From Stenocarpella maydis (Eukaryota; Ascomycota; Sordariomycetes; Diaporthales; Diaporthaceae): DNA of 64,000 bases. How positions within the stretch are numbered: the stretch's first letter is position 1; each line of letters opens with the position of its first letter. The translations under genes were made by a program, and so were the position numbers. Below the pieces are notes generated by a model. The model did not search any database. It saw only the letters and a program-made list of their open reading frames with translations, and was not told the DNA's origin. Positions 34,917-46,301 of the stretch are shown here, one piece after another. The stretch covers positions 171,776-235,775 of the forward strand of contig NQMI01000044.1 in assembly GCA_002270565.1 (NCBI GenBank). Direction: 5' to 3'.

Positions 34917-37458
34917 ATGGCCTCGCAAGCAGGGGTCCCAGCTTCTGCCACCTCGACCTGCTCTTCACCTGCCGGGTCCACCGCCGCATCCGTACCCGTC
35001 TCTGTCTCTGCACAAGGTACAGGCATAGGCACAACTACCGCTACCAACCTCCCGCAAAAGCCTCGGCGCATCCTCGCCTGTGTGCTTTGCCAGCAGCGCA
35101 AGATCAAGTGCGACAGGAATTTCCCCTGCGCCAACTGCGTAAAGGTACGGCCACGCAAGGGACGCATCCAGCCCCGACTTGACGCCCATTCCAGCCGTCA
35201 CGCCAACCAGCTTCTGACGAGCGAGCGGTAACCGGCTAACCCACCATTGTCACAGGCAAATGTTACCTGCACTCCAAGCACCCCGGCTCCCGCCCGGAAA
35301 CGTAGGAGGCCCAATCAAGACCTCCAGGAGCGCCTCGCCCGCTGTGAGGAGCTCCTGAAGGAGTACGCCTCTGCGAAGCCCCCTTCACCTTCTCCCGCCA
35401 GCTCCCCCAAGCCTAAGCGCGCCAGGCTAGAACGCCCGCCACAACTGGCAGACCCCGCTGCGAAATGGGAGCCCGCCGGCCAGCTGATCGAGGAGGATGG
35501 CGGCCTGCGCTTCATCGAGTCCCAGGTCCTCGGCACAGTATACGATGAGGTATGTGCATGCCTCGGCCACCACGAGCCCAAGCGCAATTTGCTGAGACCG
35601 GCTGTCTTGCCTAGCTGAAATCGATGCGCAAACTGGTCGACGAGGAGATGCAAGCCGACGACTCCACCCCTGCCACACACGACGACTACCCAGTCTCTCC
35701 CGACGACAATTCCGAGTTGATCTTTGGCACAGAGACCCCCCCGTCAAACCACGAAGAGCTCACACCAAGGCCGAGCCAGGTCGTGCGCCTCTGGCAGATC
35801 TACCTCGATCGCTGCAACCCCCTGACCAAGATCATCCACGTCCCCACCGTCCAGCCCTACGTGCTAGAAGCAACCGGCGCCTCACCAAACCTACCAAGAA
35901 ACGTCGAGGCTCTATTCTTTGCTATGTACACGCTGGCCTGTGTCTCCATGACCAAGGAGGAGAGCGAGGAAATCCTCGGCATGTCTCGGGATAAGGCCCT
36001 GGCTAGGTTCAGCGCGGGATTCCGCTCATGTATGATCGGCCTGGGCTTCCTCAAGACTAACGACCTGGTCACCTTGCAGGCTCTGGTCATATACCTGGTA
36101 GGAGCCTTGCTTGCTGTCTGTTCCAGCCCCTGGCAGTTTTTGGCTGACTTTGGTAGATTACCTTACAAGGCAGGTATAATCGCCACGCTTCCTGGATCCT
36201 GAACGGAGTCGTCATCCGTATCGCCCAGAAGATGGGCTTGCACCGCGATGGCGAGATGTTGGGGCTGAAGCCATTCGAGACGGAGATGAGACGGCGTCTG
36301 TGGTGGCAGATTATCCTGCTTGATTCCAAATATGCCATGCTATCTGGTCTCACCCATACCCTGCTTCCCCGTGGCTGGGACACGAGGGAGCCCAGGAACA
36401 TATCTGACGTTGATCTCTTACCTACTGCTACGGAACCAGTTCAGGACGAGGAGGGTCCGACCGACATGATCCTTGCCCTTACCCTCCACAAGATCGCAAA
36501 GCACCTGGTCCAGGCCCCAGACATGGAGTCGATCCTGATCCTGGACGGCTTGGAGTTCAAGACGGCCCACCAGAGCGACAAAATCGAGCAGTATCGCGCC
36601 GTTCTCCGCCACCTCAAACAAGACTTTGAAGAGGTCTTCAGACGGTTCTCGTCACCAACGGCAGGGGACCTTCATAAACTGGCCCAGCAATTAGGAGAAC
36701 ACATAATGAGCAAGCTCAACCCGCTGATCGTTGGCCCGGCGGAGGCACGTGACCCGAACGGCGAGATCGCGGATCAAAGCAGCAATACCTTCAAGGTCGC
36801 TGTTGAGTCGACGAGCCATGCCGTCGAGCAGCACAGGATCGCCAACTATCCAGCCTGGGACTGGTTCCACCGGTTGCACTTCCAGCTTGATATTTTCGCA
36901 TACGTCGTGGGCCAGCTGTGCCACCGCACGAGCGGGCACCTTGTGGACCGTGCCTGGGAAGCTGTCGAAGACGTCTACAAATACTACCCGGAGTTGTACG
37001 ACACCACTCAGAAGGTATACTACCATCTCGCATACTTTTTGTTCAAGGCCTGGCGCAGGCGGGAAGAAGTCCTCCGCTCGAGCCTGGGCTACCCGCCACC
37101 AGTCCCGTACTGTGTCCAAAAGCTGCGGACAATGATGCCGGGGTCGGACGATTCGAGCATAAAGAGCGAGGCGGGGAAGACGCCAAACAACGACATGTTT
37201 AACCTTGTTACCAGCGGTGCCAGCCGTCACAACGGCAACGGTGACAGAGCAGCGATGCACTACAACGGGAACGACAGCTCACAGTTCGACACATACATGG
37301 GCAACTACTTCGACCTTGATGCGCTGGAGTTCGAATTATGGGGCGGCAACAACGCGCTGATGGTGCCCAATTTGCCGGTGGGCAACCTGGCGGCGGCGAC
37401 AATGCCTGAGCCCCATTTTCCAGTTTACGGAATGGGGCCTCCGCCTCCTGAATGGTGA
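34917..37458 (+). CDS. Zn2Cys6 fungal-specific transcription factor, four exons
   Basis: A DNA-binding regulator. Exons 34917-35144, 35256-35549, 35615-36097, 36157-37458 give 768 aa. The binuclear zinc cluster spans exons 1 and 2: C55, C58, C65, C71, C74 and C81 (CVLCQQRKIKCDRNFPCANC then VKANVTC), spacing C-X2-C-X6-C-X5-C-X2-C-X6-C. A basic linker (ARKRRRPN) and a short coiled coil (DLQERLARCEELLKEYA) follow, as for dimerising members. The fungal-specific transcription factor domain covers about 200-500, with NVEALFFAMYTLACVSM, the junction-spanning QGRYNRHASWILNGV, IRIAQKMGLHRDG and EMRRRLWWQIILLDS. The C-terminus is Asn/Gly/Pro-rich and acidic near DLDALEFELWGG, a plausible activation region. 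It sits 1.6 kb upstream of an MFS transporter on the same strand. Confidence 0.92.
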
Positions 37459-39028
37459 TGGCGAGGCCCTGCCAGCTTGAGGATCTGGCTTATGGTTTCC
37501 AGAGGGGTGGATGAGGCAAAAGACAACATTGGTCTTTCTGTGTTGTCTTGTGGTTCTGCATTCTCGATCCCTTGTCTTAGAGCACACATGGCTCGATATC
37601 CCACGCCCCCCCCCCCAATCTGAAGATGATATGACGGCGTTTTACACTGCGCAAGACAGCGTGTTATAGGAAGTGTTTTTTTCCCGGATCGGTAAAAAAA
37701 AATTAAAAAAAATACATGGTGGTACAATACAACAGCAGGTCCAATTGGGGTGGGTGGTCAAATTGTATGATATATGCATTGGCGTTTGAAAGGGAGAGCG
37801 GGACTACCTACGGCTGGCTGCACTGCAATGTGCGAGGAGGCACGCTGCTGCGACCTCACTGATCTGATCTAGACGCGGTGTCTTATTCTTGAATATCTGG
37901 CACCAATTGACCACCGAAGCATGATGACCATGGCTTGCAGGAGGTTATGCTGTGTGTTCCTCTGGCGTCGTCACATACGGGGGAAATATTGCACCGAATG
38001 CCGCCGACGAAAAGGGGCCTACGTGCTTACGTTACCGCGTCGGGGGCGGACGGGCCAGGGAGTGAAAAGAGCGAAACAATCCGGCGGTGTTTTCTTTGCG
38101 CATTTCTGATATCATTGATATCATCAATTGCATTGCCCCCGGGGTTTGTTTTGCTACCACGATTCATTCCACTTGCACCAGCGCACAAGGCCAGCCAAGT
38201 ATGCTGTCGGAGCCGATTTCCCACAGAGCTTATTTCTTCTTCAGGCATGGGCCAGCGAGAAGCAGCCTTACGGGCCTGGGTCGGTCGGGTAAGCCTTGTC
38301 GGTCCCGAGACCAGGATGACCCGCGGGAGATCGGAATGCCCGACAAGAGCGCTCGGCCGAAAACAACTGCGTTTCGACGACCTGTTGAAGCCGAAGCCCG
38401 TCTGTCCTTGTTGGAATCGTGTCGCCACTCCCTCCCCAATGGGCAGCACCTTTGGTCATACCAAAAAAATGTAAGAACTATAGTAAAGGTTCCTACCGAC
38501 GATTGGGTGCCCCATATCCCCACCCATCGACGCAAGCGGTGCTGGCCCCGTTCTCGAGGGATTGCGTACTAGTTTGGAAGGGGGCGTTCGACGTGGCACG
38601 GTTTTGGGGCTGTGGCTGCCCTTACTTGACAGACGGAGGAATGAGCATGGAATGGACTTGGGCCTACCCGAGTCCGAGCCTAGAGACACGCACGCGCTCT
38701 CTCTCTCGCGCGAGCACACACACACACACGCATACACACATGCTGTGGCTGTTGAGACAAGTGATTCACACAGGCAACCCCAAAAGTCCGCTAATATAAC
38801 TCCTTTCTTGCTGTTTCCTGCAAAGCCTAAGATTCCTCTTGGCCATGTCTCTCAACTGTCGCCCTGGTGACGTGTGATAACACAAGTGCGCACATACACA
38901 CACACGCACATACACACACACGCACATACACACACACGCACATACACACACACGCACATACACACACACGCACATACACACACACACACACGAGCACTCG
39001 GAAAAGGCTGCTTGCTTGGCACAGCAGA
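37459..39028. other. intergenic region between regulator and transporter
   Basis: About 1.6 kb with no gene. It includes a C run and A runs near 37603-37700 and, toward the transporter, CA-type repeats. It would contain the transporter promoter. Confidence 0.5.
38885..38992. repeat. 14-bp minisatellite (CACATACACACACG type) in transporter leader
   Basis: Seven or so tandem copies of a CA-rich 14-mer (variants of GCACATACACACAC), ending 40 bp before the transporter ATG. Frames translating as HTHTRTY are artefacts of it. Confidence 0.9.
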
Positions 39029-41389
39029 ATGCAACTATTCAAGCAGGCCAAGAAGCCGGGCCGGGACGCTGGTCTCGGCAACGACGCCTCCCCCGCGCCG
39101 CCGCCTGCGGATCCGGTCGTCAACGAGGATGGCGATGCGGAAAAGACCGACATCAGTCTGGCCCGCACAAAGACTGAGGATATAGTCTACCCCACCGGCA
39201 TCAGGCTCGTCCTGCTTATGACCAGTGTCTTCATCTCCAGTATGTATATTATAGCCTGCCTGGGTGGTTCCCCCACCCCCCCTTCGAGCCTGACAGTTGC
39301 TAAAATGATATGTGATTAGTGTTCCTCGTGGCACTCGTACGTGAATGACCACTACTCACCCCTAAAACACCATATGCACAGCCAACGGGGGATATCAAAA
39401 CGGGGCCTTGCCGGCCGAGCCCTCCTCCCGCCGTGACTTGCAGCCCTGGCTAACATCAAACCCGCCTCGCCCTCCCCACAGGACCGCCTCATCATCTCGA
39501 CCGCGATCCCCCAGATCACCGACGACTTCCACTCCGTGACCGACATCGGGTGGTACGGCTCAGCCTACCTGCTCACCAACTGCTCGTTCCAGCTGAGCTT
39601 CGGCAAGCTTTACAGCTTCTACAGCGTCAAGGGCGTCTTCCTCGCGTCCATTGGCCTCTTCGAGGTCGGCTCCGCCATCTGCGGCGCCGCCCCCAGCTCG
39701 GTCGCGTTTATCGTCGGCCGCGCCATAGCCGGCCTCGGGAGCGCTGGTATCTTCTCTGGTGTGGTGAGTCTCTGCTGCTAGGCGCATCTTGTCGTCGTCG
39801 TCGTTGCCGTTGTTGTTGTTGTTGTTGTTGTTGTTGTGACCGTGTGTGACGTTGAAAGGGCTGACGGCGATGTACACTCCTTGTAGATCACCGTAATCGT
39901 GTATGCCGTCCCTCTGCACAAGCGCCCGCTCTTCCAGGGCTTGTTCGGGGCGGTGTTTGGGCTCGCTTCCGTCATAGGACCTCTGCTAGGCGGCGCCTTC
40001 ACGAGCAACGTTAGCTGGAGATGGTGTTGTGAGTGCTTACCGCCCTGAATATTTCTGCCCATGCAGCCTGGCATGACTAACTGCTGGTCACAACAGTCTA
40101 CATCAACCTGCCCATCGGCGGCGCCGCGATGGTCTTCATCTTTTTCCTGCTCAAAATCCCGGACAGAGAGACCACGCATGTCCCCAGGAGGGAGAAGCTG
40201 GCTCAGCTCGACCCCATCGGGCTCGTCCTGCTCCTCCCGGGCGTCATCTGTCTGCTGCTGGCCCTGCAGTGGGGTGGTCTTGAATACCAATGGTACTATT
40301 CTCTCGTCCTTGCCCCGCACCCTCCTCTCGGCGTAATCGCCATGATTGTGGGATTATTCCGCTAACATGTCGGACAGGCGGAACGGCCGCATCATCGCCC
40401 TCCTCACGCTCGCAGGCGTCCTCCTGATGGGCTTCATCGCCTGCCAGATCCTCAAGCCCAAGACCGCGACCATCCCGCCCCGCATCTTCTGCCAGCGGAG
40501 CATCCTGGCCGGCTTCTGCGCCACCTTCTGCATCGGCTCCTCGATGATGATTATGGTCTACTACCTCCCAATCTACTTCCAAGCCATCAAAGGCGTTAAC
40601 GCTGTCAACTCCGGGATCCGCCTGCTCCCCCTCGTCCTGCCCATGGTCGCCGCGTCCATCACGACGGGCATCCTCATCGCCAGGGTCAGCTACTACACGC
40701 CCTTCATGCTCGGCGGCGTCGTCCTCCTCTCCATAGGCGCCGGCCTGCTCACGACCCTCCAGGTGGGCACCGGCCAGGGGATGTGGGTAGGCTACCAGGT
40801 GGTGTACGGTTTCGGCATGGGCATGACCTTCCAGGCGCCCAACCTTGCGGCGCAGACGGTCCTCCCGACCATCGACGTGCCCATCGGCACCTCGCTCGTC
40901 TTCTTCGCCCAGCTCCTGGGTGGGTCCATCTTCATCTCGGTGGGGCAGAACGTCCTGAACAACGAGCTCGTCAGGAAACTCTCGGCGAGCGTCCCGGACT
41001 TTGACACGTCGTCTATCCTCAGCGCCGGCGCGACGACGCTGACGCACCTCCCGGAGCCCCTCAGGTCCGCGGTCCTCGTCGCGTACAACAGTGCGCTCAG
41101 AACCGTCTTCCAGGTCGGCCTGGTCATGACGTGCCTGACCATCCTCGGCGCGGGGTGCCTCGAGTGGCGCAGCGTCAAGAGCAAGATGAAGCCCGCGGAC
41201 AAGGCCGCGCAGGGCTCGGCGGAAGAAGGCGCGGCGGCCACGGCCGCCGAGGCTGGTGTTGTTGAGGCGGCGATAAAGAGCAAGTCGGAAGACGCACCGC
41301 GGCCGGCGGGCCCGGAGAAGCGTGCTGTTGACGATGAGCTGAGTTCCAGGTCCGAAGAGGAGAAGGGAGCCGGGCAGAAAGAAGCCTGA
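39029..41389 (+). CDS. MFS transporter, DHA2-type (14-helix) drug/metabolite exporter, six exons
   Basis: A plasma-membrane proton-coupled efflux pump of the family that includes aflatoxin and trichothecene exporters. Exons 39029-39239, 39320-39336, 39482-39763, 39887-40028, 40097-40292, 40378-41389 give 619 aa. Exon 2 is only 17 nt; joined, it restores [19 protein letters not shown], the conserved helix 1 motif. Also visible: [64 protein letters not shown] (the exporter motif C region) and late helices with [16 protein letters not shown]. The N-terminal 50 residues are Pro/Asp-rich and cytosolic, and the C-terminal tail is charged and Ala/Glu-rich. Regulator upstream and P450 downstream suggest it exports a product or toxicant related to them, which is inference. 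Confidence 0.92.
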
Positions 41390-42011
41390 GTGGGGCGACT
41401 TTGTTTCTTGTGGAAATCATAGAAGCATGCACGGGGGGCGGATATCGGGCAAGGCGTATTGGCATAGACGTAATTACCTGATGTTGTAATCCTAGGCGAA
41501 GCTCTCCTCTTAAGGCAATTCCCCTCAAATCAATAGCTAATTTTCAAGACCAAGTAAACTGGACAGGCTGCGTTTGCCATAGCCACCTAGTGGTCAGCTC
41601 ATTCGACACTGCACTTCTGAACTGACTCTTCCTGTGACTTCTGGCGCGTTATTCAGCCCCAGCTTGTATCACTTGGGCCTCTTAGCTCTGATCTTACTGC
41701 ATAACCTCTGCTATTCTTGGGGATTTCCGTCCCAGGTGTCTTGCTCGAGGAAGCAGACGAGAGAAAAGTTCGAGTGAGTCTGCCCAAGTGGTCCGCCCCA
41801 TCTTTCCAGCTCCAGTCAGAGGGCAGGCAGCAACACCACCACCGCGACCGCGACAGCTGCAGCCTTGCAAACATGAACACGCGAGGCGCGCCACCCACTC
41901 TCCAACAAGCCGTCCTATGACTTGGCCTCACTCGTCGCCTTCCTTCCTCATGACTGTATTGCTTCAGCACGCCGGACCCTGTTTGATGGCAGCTAGACCA
42001 AACCTTGAAAT
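41390..42011. other. intergenic, no gene seen
   Basis: Gap of 620 bp between the transporter and the next plus-strand frame. It holds the transporter 3' end and presumably the promoter of the following gene. Confidence 0.5.
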
Positions 42012-43070
42012 ATGAGGCGCGGCGACTCTCCCCAGCGGCAGGTTTGCGAGCTTGCCTGCCAGTCCCCAAGGGAAACAGCCATGACACAAACCAGCAACAC
42101 GGAAGCGCTGCAGCTAACCAGGACACCACCGAAATATCAACACTGCCACCACCACCAAATCGCACTTGCTCGTCGGGATCCGAGCCCTCGCTTTTACGCC
42201 ACGGCGGAGCCATCGACGACAGTGGACGTAGACGCTGTGACATCCACACCTCTGGGCCAACCCCCGGATATCGATCCGCACAGCCAGACTTCTGGTCTCC
42301 CGGACGGTACGGCAGCAGCGATCGTCTTGTCCGGGCTTATCCTAATCTCCCTGCTCACAGGTACCTACGCATGCGCTTCGTCCCACCATAGACGCAGGCG
42401 CGAAGGGCACACTACACTGGGAAGGCGAGGCCACTGCGGGGACGAAGACATGGAGATGCAGCCGCAACGCCACGCACGGCAGTCTTGGTTGGCGCGGCTG
42501 GATGAAGCCCACAGCACGGATCAGCACCAGGACCAACACGAGCCTTACCACGACGAAGGGGGAGGAGGAGGAGGAGGGGCAGGAATGGGGTATGACGACG
42601 AGGGCGGCAGGGAGGCATGGATAAGGGTGGGCACGGCACGGGTGGCGCGCATGAGGCGCGTGCCGGCTGGGTCGGTGTCGATCAGGAACATCGGACGAGG
42701 CAAGGGCCCCGGGCCGGTGGGACGGCCGTCACAGTCTCTGGTGCGCGACGTGGTGACGCTTCCGGACCTGGCGTGGGCCGAGAGCCTGACGACTGGGGGT
42801 GGGCGCAGGCCGGGAGTAGTTGCTTCTGTCCCAGCCCGTCGGCCTCATGCTCCTCCTCCTCCCCCGGCGCTTCGTCCTACGCCTCCCTCCACGGCGCGGG
42901 CCTCATCCAAGAGTACCAGCAGCAGAAGCAGCAACAGCAGCAGCGGTGCGCAGTCCCGGAAGCTACAGGAGAGGGCCGAGTCGCGGAAGGCGGTCAAGAG
43001 GAAGGCCATCAGCGAGTGGTGTGCACGGGGCAGTGGCGGCGGGCTTGGGCCGTATTCCGGGCTGGCATAG
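42012..43070 (+). CDS. predicted single-pass membrane protein, function unknown
   Basis: A single open exon of 352 aa from ATG 42012; an alternative start is the Met at 42081. One hydrophobic helix lies at about 101-120 (AAAIVLSGLILISLLTGTYA), immediately followed by a basic stop-transfer stretch (HHRRRREGH), so the Ser/Thr/Pro-rich N-terminal 100 residues would be outside and the tail inside. There is no cleaved signal peptide. The tail has a Glu/Asp/His-rich part with a Gly run ([10 protein letters not shown]), Arg-rich segments (VARMRRVPAGSVSIRNIGRG) and a Ser-rich, then Lys/Arg-rich C-terminus. No domain was recognised. The resemblance to the two membrane proteins at 5.6-8.7 kb is architectural only. 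Existence as a gene is supported by length and composition, not homology. Confidence 0.5.
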   Translation: MRRGDSPQRQVCELACQSPRETAMTQTSNTEALQLTRTPPKYQHCHHHQIALARRDPSPRFYATAEPSTTVDVDAVTSTPLGQPPDIDPHSQTSGLPDGTAAAIVLSGLILISLLTGTYACASSHHRRRREGHTTLGRRGHCGDEDMEMQPQRHARQSWLARLDEAHSTDQHQDQHEPYHDEGGGGGGGAGMGYDDEGGREAWIRVGTARVARMRRVPAGSVSIRNIGRGKGPGPVGRPSQSLVRDVVTLPDLAWAESLTTGGGRRPGVVASVPARRPHAPPPPPALRPTPPSTARASSKSTSSRSSNSSSGAQSRKLQERAESRKAVKRKAISEWCARGSGGGLGPYSGLA

Positions 43071-44557
43071 AAATCGACTTGTTGGGGATGAGGGCTGTGC
43101 AGATGCGATGCGAGGGATTGATCGCTATGCAGGTCTGAAGGGGGGGGGGGGGAGATAGATGCAATGATACACAAGATACCCAGGTAGCCCAGGTTGGTGT
43201 GCAAGCACGAGCTGGGACGAATGAATGAAGGGATGAGCGAATGAAGATGAGCATTGTGGCTGCATCGTGAGACTCGACTTGCACGTGCAAATAAACATGT
43301 GGTTTGTGGGCAGCTGCCGGACGAGGGCGAGCAGGTGGAAGAAGCCTGCCTAGGCAGGGGGGGTGGGACACTGTACACTACATTGAAAGGGACGTTGGAC
43401 GGGACGGGGATGAAGCCGGCCGGCCGGGGCCAAGGAGCCGGGTCAGCCTGCCAGCCTGCCAGCCTGCTCGTGTCTGTCTCAATTCATATGTCTCAGGCTC
43501 CACCGCCTCCCATAGCCTCGGGTCAGATCAGAGAGCGCCTGTGCGCACAGCAAAAAGGTCTTCGGGGAAGGATCGAATCGGGACCGGGCCGCTCCCACCT
43601 CCATCACATCAGTCTGCCAGTCCAGCACAAAGAAGCCAGCCACTTCTGCCCTCCCACACCCTGCATGCCCGATCACCCCCTGGGCCCTGTTGGGGCCCTG
43701 CCGTGCGAAGGCACTAGCAACCTCGGGGAGGGGAAGGAGGAAAAGTCCAACAGGTGCTCCGGCAATAACACACAAGACTGGGAGAGGAGGGGGGAGTGCT
43801 GAGCCAGCCATCTGGTAGATACACAGTATGCTCCGTACCCCGTACCTAGCGTATGTTATTGCTCACCACCTGAAAGGGCAGCTGCAAGCTTGGCCGTCCC
43901 ACAGCAGCCTTGCTTCCCCTCTCTCGCCTGCCGCTCCTTCCCAATCTCATCATCCCCATGCCCAGCCTGACCTCTCACATCTCACCCGACTGTTTTTTTC
44001 TTCTTCCTTCTCTTCGTCTTCTTCTTAATCCCCCTGCCATTCCTGAGCACATGGGCATTGGCATGGGCATGTCCCCAGCGGGGCTGCACTGCTGCAGCTG
44101 CACTTGTGCCCTCTTGCTATCTGTCGGACTTTCAAGTATCTACTCGGTGCCTCCTCGAGGCCGGCAGCCCAGCCCTCGCCCTCCGTGTAATTCGACACGC
44201 GCCCCAACACCCAGCAGCCAACACCCAACACCCGGTACATAGCTACTGCGGTAGATACTTACATACATACATACCCACCGACATTTGATCTACCCATCCC
44301 ATCATCCCTGTGCTCACGCTCACACTGCATGTTACCGCTCCACCGGGCTCAACCACCCTCCTCGTCGCCTCCTCCTCCTCCGCCTCCTCCCTCTTCCCCA
44401 AGCCATTCTCATCTCACTCTCACACAGAGAGGCGCGAGCGCGTGCGCGCACACACACACACACACAGACACAGCTACTCTTCTCATCCCGCCCCTGCAGC
44501 CTTGTAGCCCACCCGACACACACAGACACAGACACAGACACAGACACAGACACACAC

Positions 44558-44588
<31 letters not shown>

Positions 44589-44591
44589 GAT
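43071..44591. other. intergenic region ending in CA-rich P450 leader
   Basis: About 1.5 kb with no gene; open frames here are low-complexity. A G run lies at 43139-43151. The right end is the CA repeat described separately. Confidence 0.5.
44447..44589. repeat. (CA)n and (CAGA)n microsatellite in the P450 5' leader
   Basis: Alternating CA blocks and CACAGA hexamers run right up to 2 bp before the P450 start codon, so they are very likely in the 5' untranslated leader. Frames reading through them are artefacts. Confidence 0.9.
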
Positions 44592-46301
44592 ATGCTCACG
44601 AAAGCCGCCTTGGCTGCCGTAGCCCTGGCCGCAGTCCTCCTCTTCAACCGCCTCCTGGCCTTGATCACCAGCAAACCCAAGTCCCGGCCTCTCCCGCTCC
44701 CTCCCGGCCCTGCTGGCCTGCCCATCATCGGCAATGTCCACCAGAGCCCAAAGCACCGCGCCTGGCTTCAGTGGCACCAGTGGAGCAAGCAGTATGGCCC
44801 CGTGATATACCTCAACATGCTTGGCCAGCCCGTTCTCGTCCTGCACTCGGCCAGGGCTGCCCAGGACCTCCTCTCGCGCCGCGGCGCAATATACTCGGAC
44901 CGCCCGCGCCTGGTCCTGGCCGGTGAGCTCGCCCTCAAGGGCCTGCACCTGGTCCTCATGCCATATGATGCCCGTTACAAATGTAAGACACACCCGTAAG
45001 GTGCCACCGCTCCAGTCTAAGACCGCATCGCTGTAGTACACCAGAGGCTGGAAGCCCCCTTGCTCTCCCCCAGGGCCGCCTCGTCCTACCGGCCCCTGCT
45101 GGACCTCGAGACCAGGCAGCTCCTCTTCGACCTGCTGACCTTGTCGGCCTCGCCCGGGGGCGCCGACTACCACCACCAGCTCGAGCGCACCATGGCCTCC
45201 GTCACCTATGCCCTCATGTACGGCTACCGCCTCCCCACCGGCCGCGAGCCTGAGATTGTCCGCGCCCACGCCATCATGAAGGAGTTCGCCGACATGATGT
45301 CCGGCAACTGCATAGTCGACATGCTGCCCTGCCTCGAAAAACTCCCAATCCCCTGGCCCTGGAGGCGCAAGGCCGAGAGGCACTGGCTGGAGCAGCGGGA
45401 CCTCCACCTCACCAACCTTCACCGCGCCCGCGCCAACCCAGCCTGGAACTTTGCCAAGGAGATGGCCGCCAGTTCCGAAGCCAAGCAGATGAGCGAGGAC
45501 GAATTCGCCTTCGACATCGGCATCCTGGCCGATGCTGCCCTGGAAACCACCGTCCTCACCGGCAACTGGTTCGTTGTGGCGTGGCTCACCCAGGACAAAA
45601 AGTCGGGCTTCGTGGCCAAGGCCCAGAGGCTGCTGGACGACGTGGTCGGCAGGGACCGCCTGCCAACCTTTGCCGACAGGCCGAGCCTCGTGTACATCGA
45701 TGCCATCGTCGAGGAGGTGTTGCGCTGGCGTCCCATCGGCATCACAGGCGTCCCGCATGTAACCAAGGTCGAGGACCAGTACGAGGGCCATCGCATACCC
45801 GCAGGCACCATCGTCTTTGCGAACCAGTGGTCCATCACCCGCGACCCGAGCACATTCGGCCCCGCTGTTGACGACTTTGTCCCGGAGCGGTGGCTTGCCG
45901 GCCCCGACTGGGCCAGCTGTGGGCCCGGGGACGTCAAGGCCAGGCCCAAGTCGGAGGGGGCCGCGCCGCTCAAGGACATGCCATCGACCGGCTTCGGATT
46001 TGGGCGGCGTATCTGCACCGGCCAGCACATCGCGCGCAACGAGCTGTGGCTGCAGGCCGCGCTACTACTATGGGCCTTCAATCTCGAAGGTGCCTTAGAC
46101 CAGGAGTCGGGGGAGCGCATCGAGGTCGACCCCATGGCCATGGCGGAATCGCTTGTCATCAGGCCCGTGCCTTTCAATGTGATATTCAAACCGCGGGGCC
46201 CATGGGTTGAGGATCTGGTCATGACAAATTGTGATACCACTGGGGAGGATGTGGTCAAGCTACTGGACAAGATCGGCCGGGACAGGGCGCCGTGGCAGTG
46301 A
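44592..46301 (+). CDS. cytochrome P450 monooxygenase, two exons
   Basis: A heme-thiolate monooxygenase anchored in the endoplasmic reticulum. Exons 44592-44982 and 45037-46301 (donor GTAAGA) give 551 aa, a normal length. Residues 2-24 form the membrane anchor (AALAAVALAAVLLFNRLLAL), followed by the Pro-rich hinge PLPLPPGPAGLPIIGN. The I-helix region reads ILADAALETTVLTGNW, keeping the E-T-T pair but lacking the usual AG-x-D/E. The K-helix ExxR is in VEEVLRWRP, the PERF-like motif is VPERWL, and the heme loop is FGFGRRICTGQHIA with the axial Cys at about 457. It resembles E-class group I fungal P450s of the O-methylsterigmatocystin oxidoreductase type. Substrate is unknown; location with an MFS pump and a regulator suggests specialised metabolism or detoxification. 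Confidence 0.93.

Noticed and set aside
38867..39030. Open frame extending the transporter upstream through HTHT repeats
   Set aside because: It is a translation of the CA minisatellite; the first sensible ATG is at 39029.
44409..46028. 539-codon minus-strand frame opposite the P450
   Set aside because: It is an antisense shadow of a GC-rich gene; the plus strand carries all P450 motifs and the minus frame runs into the CA repeat.
34917..46301. Complete biosynthetic gene cluster
   Set aside because: No backbone enzyme (PKS, NRPS, terpene cyclase, DMATS) is encoded anywhere in the window.
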